A stretch of DNA of 64,000 nucleotides from Bacillus rubiinfantis (GTDB lineage Bacteria; Bacillota; Bacilli; Bacillales; Cytobacillaceae): contig CCFE01000011.1 of NCBI GenBank assembly GCA_000752035.1, positions 282,736-346,735 on the forward strand, in the 5' to 3' direction. The translations under genes and the position numbers were made by a program. The notes under the pieces were generated by a model. It did no database searches. It was not told where the DNA came from and saw nothing but the letters and a program-made list of their open reading frames with translations. Of this stretch, positions 17,570 through 25,418 are shown one piece after another (positions within the stretch are counted from its first letter, which is position 1; each line of letters starts with the position of its first letter).

Positions 17570-18625
17570 TTATCGGTTTCTTTCTGTTTTCAACATCCCC
17601 ATTATCCTAAGCAATGGGCGATAATTCTTATTGACCAATCCAATGTTTTCAACAAAAATCTCAATAGCCAAGAGCAGGATAGTGATAAAAATTATCGATC
17701 CCCAAACAGTTGTCATCGTAAAAATAAAGGCTGCCAAGCCAAACATAGCACTCATGGCGTATATTAGTAACACGGTTTCGCGATGGGTGTAACCAAGCTT
17801 CAAGATACAATGGTGAAGATGTGATTTATCCGGGGCTGACAAAGGATTTTTATTGTAAAGCCGACGAATAATCGCAAATAGTGTATCGGAAATCGGAACA
17901 CCCAAGATAATAATTGGAACCACAAACGAGATGATGGTAATATTTTTAAATCCGAGCAATGCTAACACGGAAATCATATATCCCAGGAAAAGGGCTCCTG
18001 AATCGCCCATAAAAATCTTGGCAGGATAAAAATTGTATTTTAAAAATCCTGTTGTGCTAGCGATAAGTATAACTCCCATTGCCACTACATAGGCATTTCC
18101 CATTACAACCGCCATACCTGTAATCGTAATTAGCGCGATGGCGGAAACACCAGCTGCTAAGCCATCAAGGCCATCAATTAAGTTAATCGCATTGGTTACA
18201 CCGACAATCCAAAGAATCGTAATCGGAATACTAAGATCCCCAAATTCAAGATATCCGTTAAATGGTAAATTAATAAATTGAACCTGGACACCGCCCCAAA
18301 ACACAACTACAAGTGCCGCTCCAATTTGCATGATAAATTTTACTTTAGCGGATAGCTCAAAGATATCATCTAATATACCTGTAACTAGAATAATAACACC
18401 GCCAACAACAATAGCTGCATGATATGAGCTGCTAGGCTGTAAGATAATAATCCCTAACAGAAAGCTGATATATATCGCCAATCCGCCTAACCGGGGCATA
18501 ATCTTATGGTGTACCTTGCGTTGATTAGGTTTGTCAGTAGCTCCTATTTTTAAGGCAATTTTTTTTACAATAGGAGTCATAAGTATAGAGCATAAAAAAC
18601 ATAATAAAAAGGTCAGGTACAACAT
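17570..18625 (-). CDS. tagO: undecaprenyl-phosphate GlcNAc-1-phosphate transferase TagO
   Basis: Integral membrane enzyme of the MraY/WecA family (351 residues). It moves GlcNAc-1-phosphate from UDP-GlcNAc to undecaprenyl phosphate, the first step of WTA synthesis. Many membrane helices are seen. Conserved motifs are PRLGGLAIY near the N-terminus, the TGILDDIFEL acidic pair, NAINLIDGLDGLAAG, FMGDSGALFLGY and the HLHH-type loop PDKSHLHHCILKLG. A good AAGGAGG precedes ATG 18625. It is the last gene of the minus-strand WTA cluster, 193 bases after tagA, and its terminator has been invaded by a group II intron. Confidence 0.95.
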   Translation of the reverse strand: MLYLTFLLCFLCSILMTPIVKKIALKIGATDKPNQRKVHHKIMPRLGGLAIYISFLLGIIILQPSSSYHAAIVVGGVIILVTGILDDIFELSAKVKFIMQIGAALVVVFWGGVQVQFINLPFNGYLEFGDLSIPITILWIVGVTNAINLIDGLDGLAAGVSAIALITITGMAVVMGNAYVVAMGVILIASTTGFLKYNFYPAKIFMGDSGALFLGYMISVLALLGFKNITIISFVVPIIILGVPISDTLFAIIRRLYNKNPLSAPDKSHLHHCILKLGYTHRETVLLIYAMSAMFGLAAFIFTMTTVWGSIIFITILLLAIEIFVENIGLVNKNYRPLLRIMGMLKTERNR

Positions 18626-18736
18626 ATGGACCCTCCTTACGGATAGGATGCCCCTCTAAGAGAATTTAGAAACAGGCATATATTTCAACACATAACGAGC
18701 CTATTATAGCACAGTTTTTGTTACATTTGGATAACA

Positions 18737-18755
18737 AATTGTTGTTTCAACAATT
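18737..18755 (-). other. hairpin between tagA and tagO
   Basis: AATTGTTG-TTT-CAACAATT forms an 8-bp stem with no T run on the minus strand. It might slow or protect transcripts between tagA and tagO; its role is unknown. Confidence 0.35.
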
Positions 18756-18818
18756 AAGTTTGAAAAGGATTTTTTCCACTCATTAAAGATAGACGGATGC
18801 TTTCTTAGAAGGTTACAG

Positions 18819-19550
18819 TTATTTCGACAATTTTATTTGAAAAATTTTTATTAAAAAGCGAGGTAATGCGAGTATTCTTCTCCATCTTGATGGTTGCTTC
18901 AGCAATCGGTACAGCCATTCAAGATTCAATTTTCGCCAAAAAAGCGGGGCACGCTTTACTTCACCTGCCAACACATCAATACTACCCCCAACCCCCATAA
19001 AAAGTCCTTTCGTAAAGGAGTCGATATTTCTAGCTATCCATTGTTCCTGCTTCGGAAACCCTAAGGCAACAAAGACTATATCCGGTTGAACTGCTTTAAT
19101 TTCATCTGCAACTGTCGTTTCATTCCAATCAAAAAATCCATGATGGCTCCCTACAATTTGTACGTTTGGATAGCGCTTAGAAATATTGTACACGGCTTTT
19201 TTATTCGTATAATCCTTCCCGCCTAACAAATAGATCCTCCATTTTTTTTGATCACCTAACTCAAGAAGGCGTACCATCAAATCATATCCAGCAACCCTTT
19301 CCTCTAAAGGGTGGTTTATTAATTTCGAAGCGATGACAATGCCAATTCCGTCCGGTACAACCATGGCTGCCGTTTGAACAATCTGCCTATATTCTGTATG
19401 CTCACAGGCATACATCACAATTTCAGGATTAGCTGTGACTATGAAGGATTTTTTTTGTTCTTCAATATTGCGCGCTGCGATTTCGACTACATCATCAAAA
19501 CGTAAATTTATAAAATCAATCCCTAAAATATTCACCGTTTTTGCTTTCAT
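18819..19550 (-). CDS. tagA: ManNAc transferase TagA (WecG/TagA/CpsF family)
   Basis: Adds ManNAc from UDP-ManNAc to undecaprenyl-PP-GlcNAc, the second WTA step. The 243 residues are typical. Motifs: FIVTANPEIVMYA, VVPDGIGIVIASK, RVAGYDLMVRLLE, DIVFVALGFPKQEQWIARN and MGVGGSIDVLAGEVKRAPLF. The catalytic Asp in the PDGIG segment is present. The C-terminal tail (RRILALPRFLIKIFQ) is basic and hydrophobic and likely touches the membrane. GAGGA precedes ATG 19550. It follows tagH by about 50 bases. The epimerase MnaA that would make UDP-ManNAc is not in the window. Confidence 0.93.
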   Translation of the reverse strand: MKAKTVNILGIDFINLRFDDVVEIAARNIEEQKKSFIVTANPEIVMYACEHTEYRQIVQTAAMVVPDGIGIVIASKLINHPLEERVAGYDLMVRLLELGDQKKWRIYLLGGKDYTNKKAVYNISKRYPNVQIVGSHHGFFDWNETTVADEIKAVQPDIVFVALGFPKQEQWIARNIDSFTKGLFMGVGGSIDVLAGEVKRAPLFWRKLNLEWLYRLLKQPSRWRRILALPRFLIKIFQIKLSK

Positions 19551-19601
19551 AAATGTAAATCCTCATTTTTTAGGTTAGAGCGTATTTACAAAGCTTTTAC
19601 T

Positions 19602-20402
19602 TTATACTGTCGCCAAACCTCTTTGTTTCTCCATTATTTTTTCGCGGAATTTCTTTTGTTCTTCACCGCTCATCGCTTTATATTTTTTCAAGAAGTCTTG
19701 GTACTCCGGTATCACTTCTGAGACTGGACCATATTGTTTTATTTCACCGTATTCCAACCAGATTGCCTTTTCACAAAACTCCTTGATTTGTCCCATTGAA
19801 TGGCTAACGAAGAAAATTGTTTTTCCAAGTTCTTTAAACTCAAACATTTTATTTTTGGATTTTTGGGCAAATACTTGGTCGCCGACAGACAATGCTTCGT
19901 CAATAATAAGAATATCTGGATTAACCGTAACAGAGATAGCAAAGCCAAGGCGTGACTTCATCCCGCTGGAATATTTTTTTACTGGTTGATCAATAAACTT
20001 TCCAATATCGGCAAACTCAATAATTTCCGGCTCCATTGCCTGTATTTCTTTCTTTTTGAATCCGAGCATCAAGCATTTTAATTCGATATTCTCACGGCCG
20101 GTTAATTGATTATTCAATCCAGATGAAATCGCAATAATTGACGTTTGACCAACCGCTTCAACAGTCCCTGATGACGGCGGAATGACTCCAGCAATAATAT
20201 TCGATAAAGTGGACTTTCCTGAGCCATTCACTCCCACAAGGCCAATAACATCTCCTTGTTGGGCTGTAAAGGAAATATCCTGGAGGGCATAAAAATCTTC
20301 CCCATATCCACCGGGCAAAATTAAATCCAATAGCTTCTCACTCGGCTTTTTATGCATTTTATACCGTTTATAAACATTTTTTACAATAACAGATTCACTC
20401 AC
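19602..20402 (-). CDS. tagH: teichoic acid exporter ATPase TagH
   Basis: ATP-binding subunit of the two-component ABC exporter that flips finished WTA across the membrane. Walker A GVNGSGKST at 57-65, signature YSSGMKS at 144-150, Walker B ILIIDEA at 164-170, then the switch His in FFVSHS. At 266 residues it is the short form, like S. aureus TarH; B. subtilis TagH is about 527 residues with an extra C-terminal extension, which is missing here. The start is GTG after GAGGTGA. It lies 41 bases after tagG. Confidence 0.94.
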   Translation of the reverse strand: MSESVIVKNVYKRYKMHKKPSEKLLDLILPGGYGEDFYALQDISFTAQQGDVIGLVGVNGSGKSTLSNIIAGVIPPSSGTVEAVGQTSIIAISSGLNNQLTGRENIELKCLMLGFKKKEIQAMEPEIIEFADIGKFIDQPVKKYSSGMKSRLGFAISVTVNPDILIIDEALSVGDQVFAQKSKNKMFEFKELGKTIFFVSHSMGQIKEFCEKAIWLEYGEIKQYGPVSEVIPEYQDFLKKYKAMSGEEQKKFREKIMEKQRGLATV

Positions 20403-20443
20403 AATGATTCACCTCTCTCCATGACAGGCATGTATTTCAGATA

Positions 20444-21274
20444 TTATAAGTAATCAACAAAGCGATTTCTAAATTTCAAATGAAGGGCAGATCCTAACAT
20501 AAAAAATATCAATGTCAGTCCCCAGAAGTAAGCAGTTAATGATAAATGCTCCGTTATATACCAAGATGTTCCTAATAATGAAGCGCGGTAACCCTCGACA
20601 ATATAATAAAATGGATTTAGTTTCAATAAAATTGTAAAGTCAATTCCTTTAAATTCTAACTTGTCTGTATACCAAAGGAGCGGGGTTAGATAGAGCAACA
20701 TTCTTGTTATGGATTGAATAATTTGTTGGACGTCTCTAACAATAGTAGCTAATGTTGACGTAATTAACGCCAGCGCTAATAAAAAAATTAACGTCGCAAT
20801 CATAAAATACGGCAGTTGTATAAAATAAACCGATAATTTAAACGACGTAAATTGCAGTATAATCGTGACGAGCACAACGAGCATTACATGCGAATAAAAT
20901 CCAGCCATAATCACATAAGAAGGAATTGCACTCATAGGGAAACTCATTTTCGCAATTAATTGAAGCCGCGAATAGATTGATCTTGATGTGCTAGTAATCA
21001 TCGGGTTAACAAAGAACCAGACTACCATGCCCGTAGCCATCCAGATAAAAAACGGAACTTGCTGTCCATTTTCCAACGGGATTGTTTGACCGCCACGGAT
21101 TCCTATTCCGAATATAAACCAATAGATGGAAAGTTGAATAGCTGGATTTAGAATCTCCCAAAATCTCCCCAAGTAATTATTTACATTTGCACTTTTCATT
21201 TCAAAGGCCGATAACCTTAAAACCAAATAAAAGGAATTGATTTGCTCCTTTATAATTGTGATCATTGACTTCAT
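20444..21274 (-). CDS. tagG: teichoic acid exporter permease TagG
   Basis: ABC-2 type membrane subunit of the WTA exporter (276 residues), partner of TagH directly downstream. Six hydrophobic segments are visible. Family motifs include YLGRFWEILNPAIQLSIYWFIFG, GMVVWFFVNP and LLYLTPLLWY. It ends with LHLKFRNRFVDYL. AAAGGAAGG precedes ATG 21274. A hairpin terminator overlaps the end of tagB upstream, so tagGH-tagA-tagO may be partly uncoupled from tagD-tagB. Confidence 0.94.
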   Translation of the reverse strand: MKSMITIIKEQINSFYLVLRLSAFEMKSANVNNYLGRFWEILNPAIQLSIYWFIFGIGIRGGQTIPLENGQQVPFFIWMATGMVVWFFVNPMITSTSRSIYSRLQLIAKMSFPMSAIPSYVIMAGFYSHVMLVVLVTIILQFTSFKLSVYFIQLPYFMIATLIFLLALALITSTLATIVRDVQQIIQSITRMLLYLTPLLWYTDKLEFKGIDFTILLKLNPFYYIVEGYRASLLGTSWYITEHLSLTAYFWGLTLIFFMLGSALHLKFRNRFVDYL

Positions 21275-21345
21275 TTAGATTGTCCTTCCTTTAACAAGTA
21301 TAACCTTGTCCATTATACATTAATTTTTCCCATTGGGCATTATTA

Positions 21346-21379
21346 AAAACAAAGCTTCGAGAATAAACTATCTCGAAGC
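21346..21379 (-). terminator. terminator overlapping the tagB stop
   Basis: Minus strand: GCTTCGAGA-TAGTTTAT-TCTCGAAGC, then TTTGTTTTT. The first arm encodes the last residues of TagB (Ala-Ser-Arg) and the stop codon lies in the loop. Confidence 0.75.
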
Positions 21380-22579
21380 ATCTGTTTCATTGTATTTAGG
21401 TAGATGAAGGGTTTTATTAGCAAATACATAGAGAACAACGTTCTCACTCGAATGGCCGACTGAGTATTTATTCCAACGCTCTGCATAATGGTTGACAATC
21501 TCCAGGTTAAACCTATTTTCCTTAAGTAATCTAATTACCTCATCGGTCCCTTTCGCAATAGGTCCAGGTAATTTAGCTTCAAATCCTTCGAGAATACCTC
21601 GTTTTTCCCTGTATTCCTCTAAATCATATGTAAAAAAGATCATTGGCCGACGCAACAATGAGAATTCAAAAGGAATAGAGGAATAATCAGTAATTAAAAT
21701 ATCGGCAATCAATAGGAGCTGATTAATTTCGTACTTATCTGATGAACAATCATATGCAAATCCTGGAATGATAGTGTCATTATGAAGCTGCATTTGAATA
21801 GCTGGATGCAATCGTAAAATGATAATATAATCATTACCTAATTCGTGATTCATTTTCTTAATATCAAGCTGAAGGGAAAACTGTTCAACTTCTTCATCCC
21901 GATAGGTCGGGGCATAAAGAATAATTTTTTTTTGCTTCCATTGAGGGAATTCTATATAGAGATCATTCAGTACCTGTTGCTTTGCCTGTTCGTTAAAGAA
22001 GAAATCTGTTCGCGGAATTCCAGTCCGCAAAATTTTTTCTTCATTTAAATTAAACGACTTTTTAAAAATTTCCGCCATAATATCAGAGCCAACAATCACT
22101 TTATCAAATTTGCTGTACACATGTATGAATCGCTGCTTTGCGCGCTTGGTGCGGTGTTTTATCGATTCATCCTCAAGGCCGAATTTCTTTAAAGCTCCGG
22201 AGGCATGCCATAACTGGATACATTGTACCCCTGCCTTGAATTGTACTGCTGCTAGAAAGCCAAAATAATTATCAATAAAGATGGTTCGTGATGTGGCTAA
22301 GTGGTAAACGGCTTCTATCCATTGTAATATATGATAGGTTTCAAAAGAGATAACGCTAACGTTTGAAAAGCCTTTAAATTTTTCAATGCTTTTCCCTTTA
22401 CAGAGAAAAACTATCTCAGTTTTAATCTGTTGTCGCAGCATTTCCTTAAAGATATACTCACTGTTATCACCAAAACTGATGACAAACGTTGTTTTGCCCT
22501 TAAGCGGCCAAATCGAGAAAATTGAAAAAAGGCACTTAAAGACAAAGAAATACAAAGAAATGGCTAGTTCTCTAGCCAT
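21368..22579 (-). CDS. tagB: teichoic acid glycerol-phosphate primase (TagB-like)
   Basis: Member of the CDP-glycerol glycerophosphotransferase family, 403 residues. TagB adds the first glycerol phosphate to the ManNAc-GlcNAc lipid. The N-terminus is a hydrophobic or amphipathic anchor (FFVFKCLFSIFSIWPL). The catalytic half shows QLWHASGALKKFGL, RTGIPRTDFFF, LYAPTYRDE and LITDYSSIPFEF. The WHASGA form, rather than WHGTPLK, resembles TagB rather than the TagF polymerases in this window. Its start overlaps the end of tagD by 8 bases, so the two are translationally coupled. A primase role is inferred; single-domain TagF-like function remains possible. Confidence 0.78.
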   Translation of the reverse strand: MARELAISLYFFVFKCLFSIFSIWPLKGKTTFVISFGDNSEYIFKEMLRQQIKTEIVFLCKGKSIEKFKGFSNVSVISFETYHILQWIEAVYHLATSRTIFIDNYFGFLAAVQFKAGVQCIQLWHASGALKKFGLEDESIKHRTKRAKQRFIHVYSKFDKVIVGSDIMAEIFKKSFNLNEEKILRTGIPRTDFFFNEQAKQQVLNDLYIEFPQWKQKKIILYAPTYRDEEVEQFSLQLDIKKMNHELGNDYIIILRLHPAIQMQLHNDTIIPGFAYDCSSDKYEINQLLLIADILITDYSSIPFEFSLLRRPMIFFTYDLEEYREKRGILEGFEAKLPGPIAKGTDEVIRLLKENRFNLEIVNHYAERWNKYSVGHSSENVVLYVFANKTLHLPKYNETDASR

Positions 22580-22970
22580 TTTTCACCATGTTTAAATCAT
22601 TTTTTATTTTCGATGTTGAAATCCCAATGGTTCTTGGTAAGTAAACAACTTCACAGTACTCTTTAAGGAAATCAAATTTGCCTTCCCAATCATCACCCAT
22701 TACAAAGATATCGACATCATGTTCAATGACATCTTTAACTTTTTGATCCCATGTATTTTCTGGAATCACTTCGTCAACAAACCGGATGGATTCCAGTATC
22801 AACTTACGGTTTTCATAACTATGATAGGCCTGCTTATTTTTCCCTTTATTGAATTCATCAGTGGAAAGACCAACAATCAGATAATCGCCTAATTCTTTAG
22901 CTCGACGCAGTAGGTTTATATGGCCAAAATGCAGTAAATCAAATGTTCCATATGTTAACACTTTTTTCAT
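22572..22970 (-). CDS. tagD: glycerol-3-phosphate cytidylyltransferase TagD
   Basis: Makes CDP-glycerol from CTP and glycerol-3-phosphate, the donor for TagB and TagF enzymes. The 132 residues match the family length. Motifs: YGTFDLLHFGHINLL with the HxGH nucleotide site, LSTDEFN, and the C-terminal RTIGISTSKIK (the RTxGISTT signature). ATG 22970 is preferred because AGGAGG lies 10 bases upstream; the longer frame adds residues not seen in homologues. It is the first gene of the tagD-tagB-tagGH-tagA-tagO series. It is the only CDP-glycerol synthase in the window, although five TagF-type proteins follow. Confidence 0.95.
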   Translation of the reverse strand: MKKVLTYGTFDLLHFGHINLLRRAKELGDYLIVGLSTDEFNKGKNKQAYHSYENRKLILESIRFVDEVIPENTWDQKVKDVIEHDVDIFVMGDDWEGKFDFLKEYCEVVYLPRTIGISTSKIKNDLNMVKNG

Positions 22971-23116
22971 GAGAGATTGCCCTCCTAGTCCAATTATTAT
23001 CAAATTGTTTATATTTTATGCAATAAAAGTCGAATCCTGTACAAAAAGTACACCATCTCATTATAAGACTACGAATCTTGAAATTCAACCATATTTTTTC
23101 CATAAAATAGCCAAAA

Positions 23117-23145
23117 TAAATAAGCTGACAAAAAGCCAGCTTATA
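23117..23145 (-). terminator. possible terminator of the glucosaminidase gene
   Basis: Minus strand: AAGCTGGC, loop TTTTT, GTCAGCTT, then ATTTT. Moderate stem, imperfect T run. Confidence 0.5.
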
Positions 23146-23146
23146 C

Positions 23147-25192
23147 CTATTGAAGTTCTCTTATGACGTAACTAGCACTTATCCAGCCTTTTTTTCCCTT
23201 ACCTAGGTTGATTTTGTACCATTTCTTCGAAGAATCCATGATAACTTTATATTTTTTATCTAAAGCCAAGGAGACGTACTGATTCAAACTTAATTTACCG
23301 ATGATATTTTTACTCGAGCTCGTGGTGGTTGAGGAACGTACATTCACCGTTGATGCTTTTACGACTCTGCCCAGATTATAAGCAGAGATATAGTTTTTGT
23401 ATGATGAAAAGCTAATATTTGATAGGGTATACGTCTTTTTATTATACGTCACTTTCACTTGGAAACTATTCGTCTTTTCAACCAGGTCAAATACTTTTCC
23501 CTTTTTAATCACACTTGATAAATCTTTCTTGGCAACGACCTGAATCCCCTCAGGAAACTTATCACTGCCAGAAGGAATCGCAGGAACTGAAAAGTATCTT
23601 GTATCAATTTTGGGATTTTCATACAACTTTTTATTAAATGCCATTATTTTTTGCATATGATTGGCAATCCCTTTTCCCCATTGTGGGTCACTGGCATACC
23701 AATAATTCATGCCAATACTTTTACTTGGTATCCTTGCTCCATTCTTATCATTTGTCCGGTAACCAAGCATTGCTCCTTCGAAATGTGTACCTCTAGGATT
23801 TAAGTAATCAGCTTTCATTTTTTGGGCAACATAATTGATACATTGCTCTACTGATGAAAAACGATAGGCACCAACAAATGGGGTTGCATCATAGGCACCA
23901 TAACCGAATAGATTATATTTCCCTATTGAAATATTTGAAGTACCATAGGCACTTTCATGAATCGCATGAGCAGCTAAATAAAGTGCATTGATGCCATATT
24001 TATTGCCAGCATTTATAAACGCCTGTCCTTTATTAAACAGCACACTTTTTGTGCCATACCGTTTATAATTTGCTGCTATATAAGCGTTAATTTGTCCGGC
24101 TGTTACTGTTGATTTTGTCCGTAAATCGATAAAACGATAATCAGTCAGTTGATACTCTTTTAAGTACTTACTGGACACATAACCGGTTTTCCCTGCATAG
24201 GTAACCTTATACCAGTCATCCGATAATTCCCCAGAAGATTTAACGGAGGAACCGTTAGGAATCGTCGCCAGCACAGTACTGCCTGCTCCAGATTTTCTGA
24301 GATTTAAATCCGCTGTAACCAAATATGTTTTTTCCTGACTTGGAGTGGCTACAGGTTTTTCGGTAGGTTTCGGCACAGGTTTGGAAACTTTATTGACATC
24401 ACCGTTGTACACATAATAGTATTTGCTTTTATACAAGACGCGATACCAGGTTTGACCAGTACTGTTAGCAACTTTTTGTGTCGAATATAAAACTGTTTTA
24501 CTCGCAACAGTAACCATTGCCTTTTTCGTATTTGGCGCTGAATAAAGCTTGACAGTTTTTTTCGTTGAATAATAAGTGTCCACCGTCTTAGTGTACTGAT
24601 TATATTCTTTCAAATAATCCCCACTAACCCAGCCATACTTGTTGTTTGTCTTTCCTTTTGATGAATACGTATATTGAACCTTATACCATTTGCCAAGTTT
24701 TTGGTACCCTTTAACAACCTTACTTTTTTTTACAGTTGTAATAATTTTATTTTTTGTACTTGCCCCCTTACGTAAGTTCACATTTGCCGTTGTAAGCATG
24801 TTTGTTTTTGTGATTGAAACTGGCTTGGTAACTGTTGCTTTCTGATAACTGCTTGATTTCTTCTTTAAATAGGAACCACTGACCCAGCCAGTTTTGGTAA
24901 TATTTTTTCCCTTTGATTTGTATGTATACGAAACCTTATACCAGCTTCCTAATTTTTGGGAGGATGTGACTGTTTTTCCTTTTGGAATGGTAAGGATGGT
25001 TTTTTTCTTTGTACTAGCTCCTGAACGCAATCGTAAATTAGTAGTAGTTTGATAAGAAGCCTTACTAAACTTTACAATGCTTGCCGCCTCAACATGGTCA
25101 GTACTATTGGATAGAAGGGGTATCGTCGTGCTGGACAAACTGCCAAATAATAGACCAGTCGATAAAACCGCTGCTTTCCCCAGATTTTTCAA
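23147..25192 (-). CDS. secreted SH3-domain endo-beta-N-acetylglucosaminidase
   Basis: Cell-wall hydrolase of about 681 residues. A signal peptide (LGKAAVLSTGLLFGSL) is followed by about four bacterial SH3-like modules up to about 345. Two of them share NLRLRSGAST/NVNLRKGAST and WVSGSYLK/WVSGDYLK. The GH73-type glucosaminidase domain lies near 355-530 with the catalytic Glu in AAHAIHESAYGTS, then YNLFGYGAYD. Another SH3 module closes the protein (VNVRSSTTTSSS, GWISASYV). The TTG start at 25192 has GAGGGAG about 9 bases upstream; GTG 25201 lies against that site. It resembles LytD/LytF-type autolysins. The substrate is inferred from the domain. Confidence 0.85.
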   Translation of the reverse strand: MKNLGKAAVLSTGLLFGSLSSTTIPLLSNSTDHVEAASIVKFSKASYQTTTNLRLRSGASTKKKTILTIPKGKTVTSSQKLGSWYKVSYTYKSKGKNITKTGWVSGSYLKKKSSSYQKATVTKPVSITKTNMLTTANVNLRKGASTKNKIITTVKKSKVVKGYQKLGKWYKVQYTYSSKGKTNNKYGWVSGDYLKEYNQYTKTVDTYYSTKKTVKLYSAPNTKKAMVTVASKTVLYSTQKVANSTGQTWYRVLYKSKYYYVYNGDVNKVSKPVPKPTEKPVATPSQEKTYLVTADLNLRKSGAGSTVLATIPNGSSVKSSGELSDDWYKVTYAGKTGYVSSKYLKEYQLTDYRFIDLRTKSTVTAGQINAYIAANYKRYGTKSVLFNKGQAFINAGNKYGINALYLAAHAIHESAYGTSNISIGKYNLFGYGAYDATPFVGAYRFSSVEQCINYVAQKMKADYLNPRGTHFEGAMLGYRTNDKNGARIPSKSIGMNYWYASDPQWGKGIANHMQKIMAFNKKLYENPKIDTRYFSVPAIPSGSDKFPEGIQVVAKKDLSSVIKKGKVFDLVEKTNSFQVKVTYNKKTYTLSNISFSSYKNYISAYNLGRVVKASTVNVRSSTTTSSSKNIIGKLSLNQYVSLALDKKYKVIMDSSKKWYKINLGKGKKGWISASYVIRELQ

Positions 25193-25362
25193 AAAATCCA
25201 CTCCCTCTACTCTCTTTTTCTACTTAATTCTACAACTCTATTATCAAAGGATAGCAAAAAATCTCAAAATCTATTTTTTATTATCTCGTATCACGAATCA
25301 AATTTAAAGAGATACCGACAAATTGTCACATTGAAAAGAAAAAAACAGGACTATTTACCTAA

Positions 25363-25402
25363 CAAAAAATATCCAAAAGTCATCCGAGACTTTTGGATAT
25401 TT
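25363..25402 (-). terminator. terminator of the TagF-GT4 gene
   Basis: Minus strand: ATATCCAAAAGTC, loop TCGGAT, GACTTTTGGATAT, then TTTTTT. Near-perfect 13-bp stem, possibly bidirectional. Confidence 0.88.
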
Positions 25403-25418
25403 TTCCCAAAACAGTATT

